From Flavobacterium sp. ENC (GTDB taxonomy: Bacteria; Bacteroidota; Bacteroidia; Flavobacteriales; Flavobacteriaceae), in NCBI RefSeq assembly GCF_020991415.1, contig NZ_JAJMOY010000003.1:248001-312000 (forward strand): DNA of 64,000 nucleotides. The letters are read 5' to 3'. The notes beneath the pieces were generated by a model that saw only the letters and a list, made by a program, of their open reading frames with translations, did not search any database and had not been told where the DNA came from. Positions 18,865-27,987 of the stretch are shown one piece after another; within the stretch, counting starts at the first letter, position 1, and each line of letters begins with the position of its first letter. A program made the translations under genes and the position numbers.

Positions 18865-19076
18865 GTTTTTTGTAAACTTGTGTGTCGGGTAAACTATTTT
18901 TTATTTTTAGTGTTCAAAATTTTATCTAAATTCCAGGATCTTCACAATATTTGTCAGACTTAGCGAAAGGAAAGGTGCTGAGGGACTAAGTGGCAAAGGT
19001 ACAGAGGTTTTTTTTTAAGCTGCTGAGGTCCTGAGGTCCTGAGTTACTAAGGTTTTCTTTTTGGAATCTATACTGT

Positions 19077-19114
19077 AAAAAAGGGGATGAGTTTTTGAAA
19101 ACTCATCCCTTTTT
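19077..19114 (+). terminator. array terminator hairpin 3
   Basis: Same hairpin as copy 1: GGGGATGAGTTTTT and GAAAACTCATCCC with flanking A and T runs. Probably bidirectional. Confidence 0.8.
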
Positions 19115-19330
19115 GTTTTTTGTAAACTTGTGTGTCGGGTAAACTATTTTTTATTTTTTTGTGTTCAAAATTTCATTCGAATTCCGGGATCTTCACAATA
19201 TTTGTCAGACTGAGCGAAAGGAAAGGTGCTGAGGTACTAAGTTTCAAAGGTACAGAGGTTTTTTTAAAAGCTGCTGAGCTGCTGAGGTTCTGAGTTACTA
19301 AGGTTTTCTTTTTGGGATCTATACTATAAA

Positions 19331-19362
19331 AAAAGGGATGAGTTTTTAAACTCATCCCTTTT
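19331..19362 (-). terminator. array terminator hairpin 4, nearest the M28 gene
   Basis: AAAAGGGATGAGTTT pairs with AAACTCATCCCTTTT. It lies 84 bases after the M28 stop, so it is the first strong hairpin met by leftward transcripts. Confidence 0.8.
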
Positions 19363-19446
19363 GCTTTCTTTGCTTAGAACCTTAGCAACTTAGTATCTCA
19401 GTATCTAAAAAAAACTCTGAACCTTTGCCCCTTTGCCTCTCTGTAC

Positions 19447-20463
19447 CTATTTCTTATCCACTACCGGTCTGTTCTCCCTGTTCGCTAAATCCCAGGCGAC
19501 AACAAATGCCAATTGTGCTCTTTTGGTTAAAGCATCGTATTCGATTTTTTGAGGTTCATCGCCTTTTCCATGGTAATCTTCGTGAACTCCGTTGAAGAAG
19601 AAAACAGCAGGAATACCATGTTTTGCGAAGTTATAGTGGTCAGAACGCTCATAAAAATGATTTGGATCTTTCGGGTCATTAAATTTAAAATCCAGGTCTA
19701 CTTTAGTGTATTTTTCGTTTTGGCTTACCACAGTATTATGTAATTCCGTAGACAAACGGTCCGCACCAATTACATAAACATAATTATTGGATTTTGCATG
19801 TTCTGCATCGCGGCGTCCGATCATGTCAATATTGATATCAGTGATCGTATTGGCAATTGGGAACAACGGGTTTTCAGAATAATAACGGGAACCGTGTAAT
19901 CCGTGCTCTTCTCCGGTAACGTGAAGGAACAGGATAGAACGTTTTGGTCCGTGTCCGTCTTTTTTGGCTTTTGCGAATGCTTTTGCAATTTCCATAACCG
20001 CTACAGTTCCGGAGCCATCATCATCAGCACCATTGTAAACTTCACCGTTTTTAATTCCAACGTGGTCATAATGTGCTGAAATTACCAGTACTTCATCCGG
20101 TTTTTCAGAACCTTCAATATACGCCCAGATATTTTCGGAATCCGGTAAATTTTCGTTGCGTTTTGCATTCAGGAATGCCGCCGGAATGGGCTGATAGTAA
20201 TCTTTTGCCCCTTTAGGAAATGAAATCCCGTTCTTTTTGTATTGCTCAATCATGTAAAGACCGGCTTTTTTCTGTCCTTTTGAACCCGTTTCACGGCCTT
20301 CCATTTCATCTGATGCAACAACGTATAGCATTGTTTTTAAATCCTTTTCGGTGATGACTTTCATGTATTTGGTTGGATCTGAATTGTCCTTAGAGGCAGC
20401 CAGCTGCGCATTTTTACATGAAAATGCAGAAGTAATTAATAATAAAATTACAAGTTTTTTCAT
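19447..20463 (-). CDS. M28-family metallopeptidase, lipoprotein
   Basis: 338 residues. A lipoprotein signal with Cys16 (SAFSC) is followed by the M28 catalytic domain. Zinc-site motifs are visible: ISAHYDHVG (His), NGADDDGSG (bridging Asp) and VTGEEHGLHGS (catalytic Glu and Glu ligand), plus a later Asp in INIDMIGR and a His near HFYERSDHYNF. Such enzymes are aminopeptidases working on peptides outside the cytoplasm. It lies 7 bases after the DUF3667 gene and is probably co-transcribed with it. Confidence 0.93.
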   Translation of the reverse strand: MKKLVILLLITSAFSCKNAQLAASKDNSDPTKYMKVITEKDLKTMLYVVASDEMEGRETGSKGQKKAGLYMIEQYKKNGISFPKGAKDYYQPIPAAFLNAKRNENLPDSENIWAYIEGSEKPDEVLVISAHYDHVGIKNGEVYNGADDDGSGTVAVMEIAKAFAKAKKDGHGPKRSILFLHVTGEEHGLHGSRYYSENPLFPIANTITDINIDMIGRRDAEHAKSNNYVYVIGADRLSTELHNTVVSQNEKYTKVDLDFKFNDPKDPNHFYERSDHYNFAKHGIPAVFFFNGVHEDYHGKGDEPQKIEYDALTKRAQLAFVVAWDLANRENRPVVDKK

Positions 20464-20470
20464 TTTTGGT

Positions 20471-21445
20471 TTAGTGTAAATTGATGAATGTGTAAAAAAT
20501 ATAAAATATGAGTAAAAATAAAATAAAAAGAGAGTTTATAAAGAATAAAAATACGCTTTTTATAAAAGAAACAATTCTCGTTTCCCCATAGAAACGATGA
20601 TGTGCAGGATAAAAATAATAGCACATCCATATTGTTCCGACAAATGTTATGATATCGGATATAACGGTTAGAGGACTATTTTCCCCAAATAAACCCATTA
20701 CCCGGTTGACGATAAACAAGATCAGAAAGATTAAAAGCAGAAACGAAAAATAATGCAGTGTAAAAATCCCGTGGTCAAAATAGTACCATTTCTTTTTATT
20801 GTGAAAAATCCACAAAAAGAAAGCAAAAAATGGCATGATGACAAACAATATTTTGGGGATATTATGAAAAAAGGACTCAATAAATTTTTCAATGATTTCC
20901 TTTTTAGTATTATGCTCGGTAACGTGAACTACTTTCTCATAAGCCCAGTATTGAAAATCGGAAAGTTTATCGTCTTCTTTTCCATATTTCTGGATGGAAT
21001 CTATTTCTTTCATGGGTTTAAGGTCAAAAAACTTACTGGAAATTTTCATTTCACCGTCCTTATTCGCCTGACTTATTATTTGAGCGGTATCCAGCTCTTT
21101 TTCACTTTTATTTAGTCCTTCACTCACTTTGCTGGGGAATAAAGCTATTAAAAGAAAAGTGATAAAACTGATAAAAATATACAAACGAACGGGTGCCAGA
21201 TACGACAGCCTTTTTCCGGAAAGATATTCTTTGGTTAGGGTTGAAGGCTTAAAAAGCAGATTTTTGATCGTTTTCCAGAAAGCATTTTCGTAATGCGTTA
21301 AGTCTTCAAAAAAATGAATAAATAAATGGTGAAATGTTTTTCGGCTATCTGTATTTTCCTGTCCGCAATTCGGACAAAATTTTTGTTCCACAACATGCCT
21401 GCAGTTTAAACAGGTTTTATCTTTTCTAATCGGACTATGTGACAT
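20471..21445 (-). CDS. DUF3667 family membrane protein with zinc ribbon
   Basis: 324 residues. An N-terminal zinc ribbon with Cys12, Cys15, Cys24 and Cys27 (CLNC, CPNCGQ) precedes the DUF3667 block (FHHLFIHFFEDLTHYENAF) and a KEYLSGKRLSYLAPVRLYIF segment. Several membrane helices follow (about 85-107, 207-222, 235-258, 262-285 and 296-320). Function is unknown. Gene order suggests co-expression with the M28 peptidase. Confidence 0.85.
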   Translation of the reverse strand: MSHSPIRKDKTCLNCRHVVEQKFCPNCGQENTDSRKTFHHLFIHFFEDLTHYENAFWKTIKNLLFKPSTLTKEYLSGKRLSYLAPVRLYIFISFITFLLIALFPSKVSEGLNKSEKELDTAQIISQANKDGEMKISSKFFDLKPMKEIDSIQKYGKEDDKLSDFQYWAYEKVVHVTEHNTKKEIIEKFIESFFHNIPKILFVIMPFFAFFLWIFHNKKKWYYFDHGIFTLHYFSFLLLIFLILFIVNRVMGLFGENSPLTVISDIITFVGTIWMCYYFYPAHHRFYGETRIVSFIKSVFLFFINSLFILFLLIFYIFYTFINLH

Positions 21446-21703
21446 TGGTAATTTTTGGTTAATTTGGTTTTGTTATTGATTTTTTTTGCTCCCTGATTTA
21501 ATGGATTTAAACGGTTTGCGCCTGATTGCTACCGTGGTAAAAGATTTAATTAATTTTTTACTAACTGTGTCAATCTGTTAAATCTGCGGGCTATTCTTTT
21601 TCGCCACGAACTATAGAAGCTAAACGAATTTGAACGAAATTTTCATATAATAATATTTGCCAATTCCATTTAAATCCTTCAAATTCAAGGGCTGTTTCAA
21701 ATC

Positions 21704-22477
21704 TTATTTTTTCAAAACTTCATTTAAGAAAAGCTGTAAATGTTCGAATGATCTTTTGGCGGCAACAGCATTGTAAGCCGCTCCTTTTGAATTGTCATTT
21801 CCGGCTTCAGGATTGGTAAAAGAATGTACAGAATTGGCATAGTAAATCATTTGCCAGTCGGCTTTTGAGTCACGCATTTCCTGTTGGAAAGCGGTAATTT
21901 CTGCTGCAGATTCATAGGGATCATCTGCGCCGTGACAAACCAAAACTTTGGCTGTAATAGGTTCAACGGCTCTTGCAGCATCTTTGCCTAAACCACCATG
22001 AAAGGAAGCAACACCTTTTACGTTCAGATGTGCACGTGCAGCTTCAAGAACTCCTGTTCCGCCAAAACAATATCCGATCGCAACAATATTATCAGCATTT
22101 GCACCGGATTTGATTAATTCCTGCAAAGCCAAATTGATTCTTTTATGATATTCGGTAACATTAGTTTTATAATAACCTGCCAGTTTTCCTGCTTCAGTAG
22201 TATTTTTGGGATAGTTTCCTTCACCATAGATATCAGCGATGAAAACAGTATAACCAAGTTTTGATAAGTTTTCGGCAATTTGCTTAGAAGCATTGTCAAT
22301 TCCTAACCATGCCGGTAAAAGTAAGATTCCGGGATTCTGACTGCTTTTTTTAGCAGCTTTTATAGATAAACCATTTAATACCTGAGCACCGTCAGTGTAT
22401 TTCACCGTTTTCAATTGTGCATTTATAGTGTTTGAAAACAATATGGTAGCGAAGAGTAGCAGGGCTGAATTTTTCAT
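21704..22477 (-). CDS. dienelactone-hydrolase-family protein, exported
   Basis: 257 residues from the ATG at 22475-22477. The open frame continues upstream to 22531, but that would place extra residues before a clean signal peptide (KNSALLLFATILFSNTINAQ). The alpha/beta hydrolase fold has nucleophile Cys in GYCFGG, Asp in HGADDPYES and His in SVHSFT, which is the classical Cys-Asp-His triad of dienelactone hydrolases. The substrate is unknown. The signal peptide places it in the periplasm. It stands alone, between the Lrp gene and a gene-free stretch at 21446-21703 holding only AATCTG-type remnant repeats. Confidence 0.88.
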   Translation of the reverse strand: MKNSALLLFATILFSNTINAQLKTVKYTDGAQVLNGLSIKAAKKSSQNPGILLLPAWLGIDNASKQIAENLSKLGYTVFIADIYGEGNYPKNTTEAGKLAGYYKTNVTEYHKRINLALQELIKSGANADNIVAIGYCFGGTGVLEAARAHLNVKGVASFHGGLGKDAARAVEPITAKVLVCHGADDPYESAAEITAFQQEMRDSKADWQMIYYANSVHSFTNPEAGNDNSKGAAYNAVAAKRSFEHLQLFLNEVLKK

Positions 22478-22522
22478 AGTTTTACAATTTTTAACAAATA
22501 TCAGAAATATTATGTTACAAAA

Positions 22523-22552
22523 AAACCTCAAAAGATATTTCTTATGAGGTTT
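22523..22552 (-). terminator. intrinsic terminator after lrp-like gene
   Basis: AAACCTCA (22523-22530) pairs with TGAGGTTT (22545-22552). On the minus strand it is followed by a run of seven T. It is 44 bases downstream of the Lrp-like stop. Confidence 0.8.
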
Positions 22553-22596
22553 GTCAAACTATGATTTAGTCGATTAATTATTTAATAATTAGTTGT

Positions 22597-23049
22597 TTAT
22601 AAGCTTATGTTCCTTTTAAAAGCACAACCCAGTTCTACCATGGAGTCTGTTTTGGCAATTCCGGGAATATTATCAATTTTTTCATATAATATTTTACGCA
22701 TATGTTCGTGGTTTTTTGCCGTGATTTTCAGGTACAGCGTAAACGATCCGGTTACAAAGTAGCATTCCGTAATCTCCGGAATTTCTTTTAAAGCTTCAAT
22801 GATCCTTTCGGAGTCCGAATCCTTATTCAGTGTAATTCCTGTGAAAGAAGCCCAATCGTAACCAATCTGCTTTTCATTCAGAATCGGTTTGATGCCGGTA
22901 ATGATGCCCTGTTCAAACAAACGGTTGATGCGCTGGTGCACCATCGTATTTGAAATTTTTAAATTAGTAGCAATCGTCGAAAAGGCGATTCTTCCGTCTT
23001 TTTCCAGTTCTTTAATAATTTTTATGTCAAATTCATCTAAGATATCCAT
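22597..23049 (-). CDS. Lrp/AsnC-family transcriptional regulator
   Basis: 150 residues. An N-terminal winged HTH (LDEFDIKIIKELEKDGRIAFSTIA, then ISNTMVHQRINRL) is followed by a RAM ligand-binding domain (about 70-145) with the GSFTLYLKI core. The family senses amino acids as octamers. It is divergent from rocD with a 200-base shared region, so it may control ornithine aminotransferase and itself. That link is inferred from position only. Confidence 0.93.
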   Translation of the reverse strand: MDILDEFDIKIIKELEKDGRIAFSTIATNLKISNTMVHQRINRLFEQGIITGIKPILNEKQIGYDWASFTGITLNKDSDSERIIEALKEIPEITECYFVTGSFTLYLKITAKNHEHMRKILYEKIDNIPGIAKTDSMVELGCAFKRNISL

Positions 23050-23166
23050 GTTGCTAACTTTTACTGATTTACCGGATGTAAAGATAGAAATAAGTCTGAA
23101 TGAAAACTTGGTGTTAAATAGAAAATTGACTTTTATTTCGACTTAAACAATAAATTTGATTTTTAT

Positions 23167-23182
23167 AACTCTTAATTGAGTT
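23167..23182. promoter_or_regulatory. possible Lrp-type operator
   Basis: AACTC-TTAATT-GAGTT is a small inverted repeat around an AT core in the lrp-rocD divergent region, just upstream of the rocD promoter. Lrp sites are AT-centred and degenerate, so the call is tentative. Confidence 0.35.
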
Positions 23183-23196
23183 AAAAGTTAGTTTTT

Positions 23197-23229
23197 TTTG
23201 CTTGTAAATAAATAATTTTTATATTTTTG
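23197..23229 (+). promoter_or_regulatory. Bacteroidota-type promoter of rocD
   Basis: TTTG at 23197-23200, a 21-base spacer, then TATTTTTG (TAnnTTTG consensus) at 23222-23229. Transcription would start near 23236, about 15 bases before the ATG. Confidence 0.7.
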
Positions 23230-23250
23230 TTTCCGTAAAAAGAAAATATC

Positions 23251-24501
23251 ATGGGACATCAGCAGGAAATACTTTCGTCAAAATCAGAAGTTTTGATCGA
23301 AAAAGAGAATAAATACGGAGCGCACAATTACCATCCGCTTCCGGTAGTTTTAGAAAGAGGCGAAGGCGTTTATGTATGGGATGTTGATGGAAAAAAATAT
23401 TATGACTTTTTATCGGCTTACTCTGCCGTAAATCAGGGACACTGCCATCCGGTTATTGTAAAAGCAATGACAGAGCAGGCGCAGAAACTGACTTTAACTT
23501 CAAGAGCCTTTTACAATGATAAATTGGGGAATTACGAAGAATTTATTACCAATTATTTTGGTTTCGATAAAGTATTACCCATGAATACAGGTGCTGAGGC
23601 GGTTGAGACTGCTCTTAAACTTTGCAGAAAATGGGCGTATGAAGTAAAAGGAATTCATGAAAACCTGGCTCAGATTATTGTTTGCGAGAACAATTTTCAC
23701 GGAAGAACAACAACCATTATTTCATTTTCGAATGATGAAAGTGCCCGTAAAAACTTCGGTCCTTTTACAGACGGATTTATAAAAATTGAATATGATAATC
23801 TGGAAGCTTTGGAAAAAGTTTTGGAATCTTCAAAAAATATTGCCGGATTCCTTGTTGAACCTATTCAGGGTGAAGCCGGAGTTTACGTTCCGTCCGAAGG
23901 ATATTTAGCGAAAGCAAAAGCGCTTTGTGAAAAACATAATGTACTGTTTATTGCAGACGAAGTTCAGACCGGAATTGCACGTACGGGAAAATTATTGGCC
24001 GTTCATCACGAAAATGTACAGCCTGATATTTTAATCTTAGGAAAAGCGATTTCAGGTGGTGTTTATCCGGTTTCTGCAGTTTTGGCGAATAACGAAATTA
24101 TGAATGTTATCAGACCGGGACAACATGGTTCTACTTTTGGTGGAAATCCTGTTGCAGCGGCGGTTGCAATTGCGGCACTTGAAGTGGTAAGAGACGAAAA
24201 ATTAGCTGAAAATGCTGAGCGTTTGGGGATCATCTTGCGAAAAGGATTAAACGAAATTGCAGAAAGAAATGACCTGATTACGTTAGTGCGCGGTAAAGGA
24301 TTGTTAAATGCCATTGTAATTAATTGTGGTGAAGATTCTGATCTGGCCTGGGAAATCTGCCTGAAATTCCGGGACAACGGATTGTTGGCAAAACCAACTC
24401 ATGGAAATAAAATCAGACTGGCACCGCCTTTGGTGATGACAGAATCTCAAATTCAGGAATGTCTTGAGATTATTGAAAAATCACTAAACGATTTCAGATA
24501 A
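23251..24501 (+). CDS. rocD: ornithine aminotransferase
   Basis: 416 residues, normal for the class-III aminotransferase ornithine-oxo-acid transaminase. Motifs: [17 protein letters not shown], the PLP-ring residue region [11 protein letters not shown], the ADEVQTG Asp236, and the PLP Lys265 in LGKAISGG. It converts ornithine and 2-oxoglutarate to glutamate semialdehyde and glutamate, linking arginine and proline metabolism. It is divergent from an Lrp-type regulator and followed by a strong terminator. Confidence 0.95.
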   Translation: MGHQQEILSSKSEVLIEKENKYGAHNYHPLPVVLERGEGVYVWDVDGKKYYDFLSAYSAVNQGHCHPVIVKAMTEQAQKLTLTSRAFYNDKLGNYEEFITNYFGFDKVLPMNTGAEAVETALKLCRKWAYEVKGIHENLAQIIVCENNFHGRTTTIISFSNDESARKNFGPFTDGFIKIEYDNLEALEKVLESSKNIAGFLVEPIQGEAGVYVPSEGYLAKAKALCEKHNVLFIADEVQTGIARTGKLLAVHHENVQPDILILGKAISGGVYPVSAVLANNEIMNVIRPGQHGSTFGGNPVAAAVAIAALEVVRDEKLAENAERLGIILRKGLNEIAERNDLITLVRGKGLLNAIVINCGEDSDLAWEICLKFRDNGLLAKPTHGNKIRLAPPLVMTESQIQECLEIIEKSLNDFR

Positions 24502-24528
24502 AATTAATTCAGCTTACTTTACTATATA

Positions 24529-24559
24529 AAAAGGCGATTGCTCAATGCAATCGCCTTTT
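24529..24559 (+). terminator. intrinsic terminator after rocD
   Basis: AAAAGGCGATTG pairs with CAATCGCCTTTT (ending 24559) around a 7-base loop. It lies 27 bases after the rocD stop and has T and A runs on both sides. Confidence 0.88.
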
Positions 24560-24633
24560 GTTTATAATTGGTTTTCTAAAAAAAAATCGGTCTTAAACTT
24601 TTTACTTTCAGACCTCCTGCAGGAAATTATTTT

Positions 24634-26283
24634 CTATTTCTTAAGGGCAGCACCGCCGGGCATCTGTTCCGCTTTTAGCTTGAATTTGCTGTATTCTACT
24701 ACTCCCGTTTTGTCAGCCCATTCGAAATATTCGGCAGCAAGTTTATTTACGATTCCGGGATTTTGCTGCGCTACGTTTTTGGTTTCGCCACGGTCTGTTT
24801 CGATATCATACAGTTCCCATTCGTAAGACGGATAAATAGATACCAGTTTCCATTTACCGTCCCTTACGGCGCGATTTCCGGCTCTTTCCCAAAATAATGG
24901 TGCGCCTCTGTCTACCTGCGAAACATTATCAAATAAAACAGGCAGTAAACTCTTTCCAACCAAAGGATTTGAGGTCACACCATTATATTCTTTAGGATAT
25001 TCAATTCCGGCGAGTTGATAGAAAGTAGGAGCAAGGTCAATAATATGTCCTGTTCCTTTGTCTATTCTTCCTGCTTTTATTTTAGAAGGAAACCAGGCGA
25101 TAAAAGGGGAACTGAATCCACCTTCGTGCATATTGTTTTTATATTGCTGTAAAGGAGTATTCGACAAATACGCCCAGTTTTGTTCCTGATAATCGAAGGA
25201 TCCGGAAGTTCCGACAGGACCTTCATTCCGTACTAATCCTCTTCCAAGCGGATTATAAGTATTAAAACCACCCTGCGCGCCGTTATCCGAAATGAAAATA
25301 ATCAGGGTGTTCTGATCTTTTTTCAGCGCTTTTATTTTTTCCAGAACCTTACCCACATTCTGATCCATATTGTCTACCATGGCCGCATAGACTTCCATTT
25401 TTGCCTTCCAGAACTGCTTTTCGTCGTAAGTCAGTTTATTCCATTCCGGAACTTCAGGATCTTTTGGCGCTACGGTCTGATCTGCCGGTAAAATGCCGTT
25501 CTCTTTTAATTTCTGAATTCTTTTCTCTCTTAAAATATCCCAGCCTTCATCAAATTTCCCTCTGTATTTGGCAATATCAACCGGTTTTGCCTGAAGTGGC
25601 CAGTGTGGCGCGGTAAAAGCGAGGTACAAAAAGAAGGGCTTATTTTCCTTGTTCTGCTCGTCCAGAAAATCAACTGCATTATTCCCGATTTCATCTGTAA
25701 AATAATACGAATCATCTTTAGGATGCAGTTCTTCATTATTTCGGATCAGTTTTACAGGATAAGGCGTCTTTCCAAAGGGAAGGGGTTTGGTATCGAAATA
25801 ATTCGAAGCGCCTTTTAAGATGCCGTAAAATTTGTCAAAACCTCTCTGGTTGGGCCATTGTGCCTGATCTTCTGAACCCACGTGCCATTTTCCGGATAAA
25901 AGGGTACTGTATCCGCCTGAGCGAAAAACTTCTCCCAGTGTCAGGGACTCTTTGTTTAAATATCCCTGATAAGCCGGTAATCCTAAATTGACATCAAAAA
26001 AACCAACGCCGGCTTTATGCTGATACTGACCTGTGAGTAAAGATGCCCTGGTTGGGGCACAAATGGAATTGTTATAGAATTCACGCAGTCGGGTTCCTTC
26101 CTTTGCCAGTTTGTCAAGATTCGGTGTTTTTATTTCCGAACCATAATTTCCCAAATCCGAATAGCCCATATCATCGACCATAATCAAAATGATATTGGGT
26201 TTTGTAGCTTCAATTTTATTTTGTGCCTGAACCACAAAGGCTGCAGAAAGAAGCAGTGACAGTGTAATTGATATTTTTTTCAT
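24634..26283 (-). CDS. type I sulfatase (arylsulfatase family)
   Basis: 549 residues. Signal peptide (1-20, VVQAQ). The formylglycine site is Cys75 in ICAPTRASLLTG (CxPxR, with Thr at the usual Ser position). Metal-binding residues are in MVDDMGYSD, the His motifs in SGKWHVG and APHWPL, and FISDNGAQGG. It hydrolyses sulfate esters in the periplasm after conversion of Cys75 by a maturase, which is not in this window. It lies 29 bases after the YeiH-type gene. It resembles the 33991 sulfatase in length and in the insert with LREKRIQKLKENGI, so the two are probably paralogues. Confidence 0.94.
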   Translation of the reverse strand: MKKISITLSLLLSAAFVVQAQNKIEATKPNIILIMVDDMGYSDLGNYGSEIKTPNLDKLAKEGTRLREFYNNSICAPTRASLLTGQYQHKAGVGFFDVNLGLPAYQGYLNKESLTLGEVFRSGGYSTLLSGKWHVGSEDQAQWPNQRGFDKFYGILKGASNYFDTKPLPFGKTPYPVKLIRNNEELHPKDDSYYFTDEIGNNAVDFLDEQNKENKPFFLYLAFTAPHWPLQAKPVDIAKYRGKFDEGWDILREKRIQKLKENGILPADQTVAPKDPEVPEWNKLTYDEKQFWKAKMEVYAAMVDNMDQNVGKVLEKIKALKKDQNTLIIFISDNGAQGGFNTYNPLGRGLVRNEGPVGTSGSFDYQEQNWAYLSNTPLQQYKNNMHEGGFSSPFIAWFPSKIKAGRIDKGTGHIIDLAPTFYQLAGIEYPKEYNGVTSNPLVGKSLLPVLFDNVSQVDRGAPLFWERAGNRAVRDGKWKLVSIYPSYEWELYDIETDRGETKNVAQQNPGIVNKLAAEYFEWADKTGVVEYSKFKLKAEQMPGGAALKK

Positions 26284-26312
26284 TCTCTGTTGTATTTAAA
26301 TTTTAAACCCGA

Positions 26313-27575
26313 TCAGGTACTGAAAAGTACAAATGCGATCAGGAGCGTAAGGATAATATTGAATAGCTGAGCTATTAAAAAGGCATATAGCGGTTTTTTA
26401 CTGGTATTGCTAAACAAATCTTTGAAGTTCGTTTCTAAGCCAATACTGGTAAAAGCCAGTGCGAACCAAAGTCCCTGGATATTCTTTAAACTGTCTTTTA
26501 CATTATCCCGGGTTTCAGGAGTAAGCAGAAAAGAAAAGACAAGGGAAGCGGCAATAAAGCCAATAACAAATTTTGGAAAACGTTCCCAGATAATTCCCAG
26601 TGTTGGTTTTGAATCTGCAGTTTCAGCAGAGCTGTTTTTGGTGTAAGTCCAATAAACAGAGATCACAAAGGCAGCCAGTCCCAATAATACATTTTGCGAG
26701 AATTTTACAATCGTACTGATTTTTAAAGCGGTTTCCCCAACAAGGGTTCCGGAAGCCACAACAGCTCCGGAGGTATCAATACTTCCGCCCAGCCAGGCTC
26801 CGGTTACTTCTTCGGGAAAATTGAAATAACGCGCAATAACCGGCATGAAAATCATCATCGGAATGGCGGTTACCAGGACCATCGAAATGACATACGACAA
26901 TTTCTTCGAATCTCCCTTAATGGCTCCCGAAGTCGCGATTGCAGCAGAAACGCCACAGATGGAAACCGCGCTCGAAATCATCATGGTCAGTTCATCATCC
27001 ACTTTTAGTTTACGGCAAAGCCAGAAGGCAAAATACCAAACTGACAGCACCACTACCAAAGCCTGAAACAGTCCCAGTGAACCTGCTTTCAGAATGTCTG
27101 AAAAGATAACGCTGGTTCCCAGCAAAACCAGTCCGATTTTTACAAAAACTTCTGTAGAAAGTGCCGTACGAAACCATTCGGGCAGCCTGAAAAAATTACC
27201 GATCGCCAAACCAATAATCAGACTGAAAATAACGGCTTCCAGATTGATTCCTTTTACGAAAGTATTTCCGGCAATAATTAATGAAATTAGCGTCAGTACA
27301 TAAACAACCGGGAAAACGACTAAAAAGTTTTTTACCGGTTTCCCAATCAAAAACGCACCTGTTGTTCCTATGGAAAGGAAATAGACAAATTGTAATAAAA
27401 GAATTTGAAGGTTTTCTAAATCAAAAACATCACTTAGTAAATTTGCCGGATTTGACCATTTGAAAACAGGTACTGAAGGAAGAAAGAGAAACAGGGAAAT
27501 CCCTATTATTAGAAATCCCAGAATAACGACGGTCCAGTCTTCGTGAATGGTGATTTTTTTGGATTGGGCTGACAT
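26313..27575 (-). CDS. YeiH-family membrane transporter (putative sulfate exporter)
   Basis: 420 residues with about 11 hydrophobic helices, matching PF03601 (YeiH/UPF0324). Conserved blocks: GTSVIFSDIL, SICGVSAAIATSGAIKG, WLGGSIDTSGAVVASGTLVG and the C-terminal GLETNFKDL. Family members are annotated as putative sulfate exporters on limited evidence. Its place between sulfatase genes fits removal or movement of released sulfur anions, which is an inference. It is first in a two-gene unit with the 24634 sulfatase. Confidence 0.85.
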   Translation of the reverse strand: MSAQSKKITIHEDWTVVILGFLIIGISLFLFLPSVPVFKWSNPANLLSDVFDLENLQILLLQFVYFLSIGTTGAFLIGKPVKNFLVVFPVVYVLTLISLIIAGNTFVKGINLEAVIFSLIIGLAIGNFFRLPEWFRTALSTEVFVKIGLVLLGTSVIFSDILKAGSLGLFQALVVVLSVWYFAFWLCRKLKVDDELTMMISSAVSICGVSAAIATSGAIKGDSKKLSYVISMVLVTAIPMMIFMPVIARYFNFPEEVTGAWLGGSIDTSGAVVASGTLVGETALKISTIVKFSQNVLLGLAAFVISVYWTYTKNSSAETADSKPTLGIIWERFPKFVIGFIAASLVFSFLLTPETRDNVKDSLKNIQGLWFALAFTSIGLETNFKDLFSNTSKKPLYAFLIAQLFNIILTLLIAFVLFST

Positions 27576-27623
27576 TGTGTTTTTTATTTATTGTTATTAT
27601 TATGGAAAGTCTCTATTCTTTTT

Positions 27624-27752
27624 AATTGCCTCCTGCTTTAGCCGGAGCTATTTAGAAGGTTAAGAAAGTTGGCTTTAGCCTATTTTTTGGCTAAAGCCTT
27701 TCACTATGATCTTCTTTAATCTCCAGCTAAAGCTGGAGGCAATTGAACAATT
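27624..27752. repeat. REP-like palindromic element, copy 1
   Basis: Starts AATTGCCTCCTGC and ends GGAGGCAATTGAACAATT, so its ends are inverted repeats (AATTGCCTCC / GGAGGCAATT). An inner inverted pair GGCTTTAGCC / GGCTAAAGCC sits near the middle. Copy 2 is at 27845-27970. Confidence 0.8.
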
Positions 27753-27844
27753 CTAGGTCACAGATTTTAACAACTTAAGGGTTTTATTTTTGTTACAAAT
27801 CGTATTTATTAATTGTTTTTCTGCAATCTTCCTAAAGCTTTTTT

Positions 27845-27970
27845 AATTGCCTCCTGCTTGGTATTTAGAAGGTTAAAGAAGGTTGGCTTTAGCCTAATGT
27901 TTGTTTGGCTAAGGCCTTTCGCAATGATCTTCTTTAATCTCCCACTAAAGCTGGAGGCAATTGAACAATT
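27845..27970. repeat. REP-like palindromic element, copy 2
   Basis: Same element as copy 1 in the same orientation, with a short deletion after CCTCCTGC and several substitutions. It ends 18 bases before the stop of the 27988 sulfatase gene. Confidence 0.8.
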
Positions 27971-27987
27971 GCACGACCTGATGCCGG

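Larger units (their letters stand above)
18471..19446. repeat. tandem array of ~250-base repeats, each with a terminator hairpin, between rho and M28 peptidase
   Basis: No gene is supported in these 976 bases. Four direct copies begin at 18471, 18722, 18969 and 19220, with spacings of 251, 247 and 251 bases. Each copy starts GGAAAGGTGCTGAG, then carries an AAGGTACAGAGG block, a GCTGAGGT-rich block, a hairpin of the type AAAAGGGATGAGTTT/AAACTCATCCCTTTT, and the tail GTGTGTCGGGTAAAC. The fourth copy stops after its hairpin. From about 19366 to 19446 the starting words return in inverse orientation. Copies differ by scattered substitutions and small indels. Rho is read into the array from the left and the peptidase from the right. 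Confidence 0.93.
27576..27987. other. 412-base gene-free region with two repeat elements
   Basis: Between the sulfatase stop and the YeiH start no gene is supported. It holds two copies of a REP-like element, described separately. The promoter for the YeiH-sulfatase unit should lie at 27576-27623, but no clear TAnnTTTG box is visible there. Confidence 0.7.

Noticed and set aside
18471..19362. Possible CRISPR array
   Set aside because: The repeat unit is about 250 bases with no short repeat/spacer alternation, and no cas genes are present.
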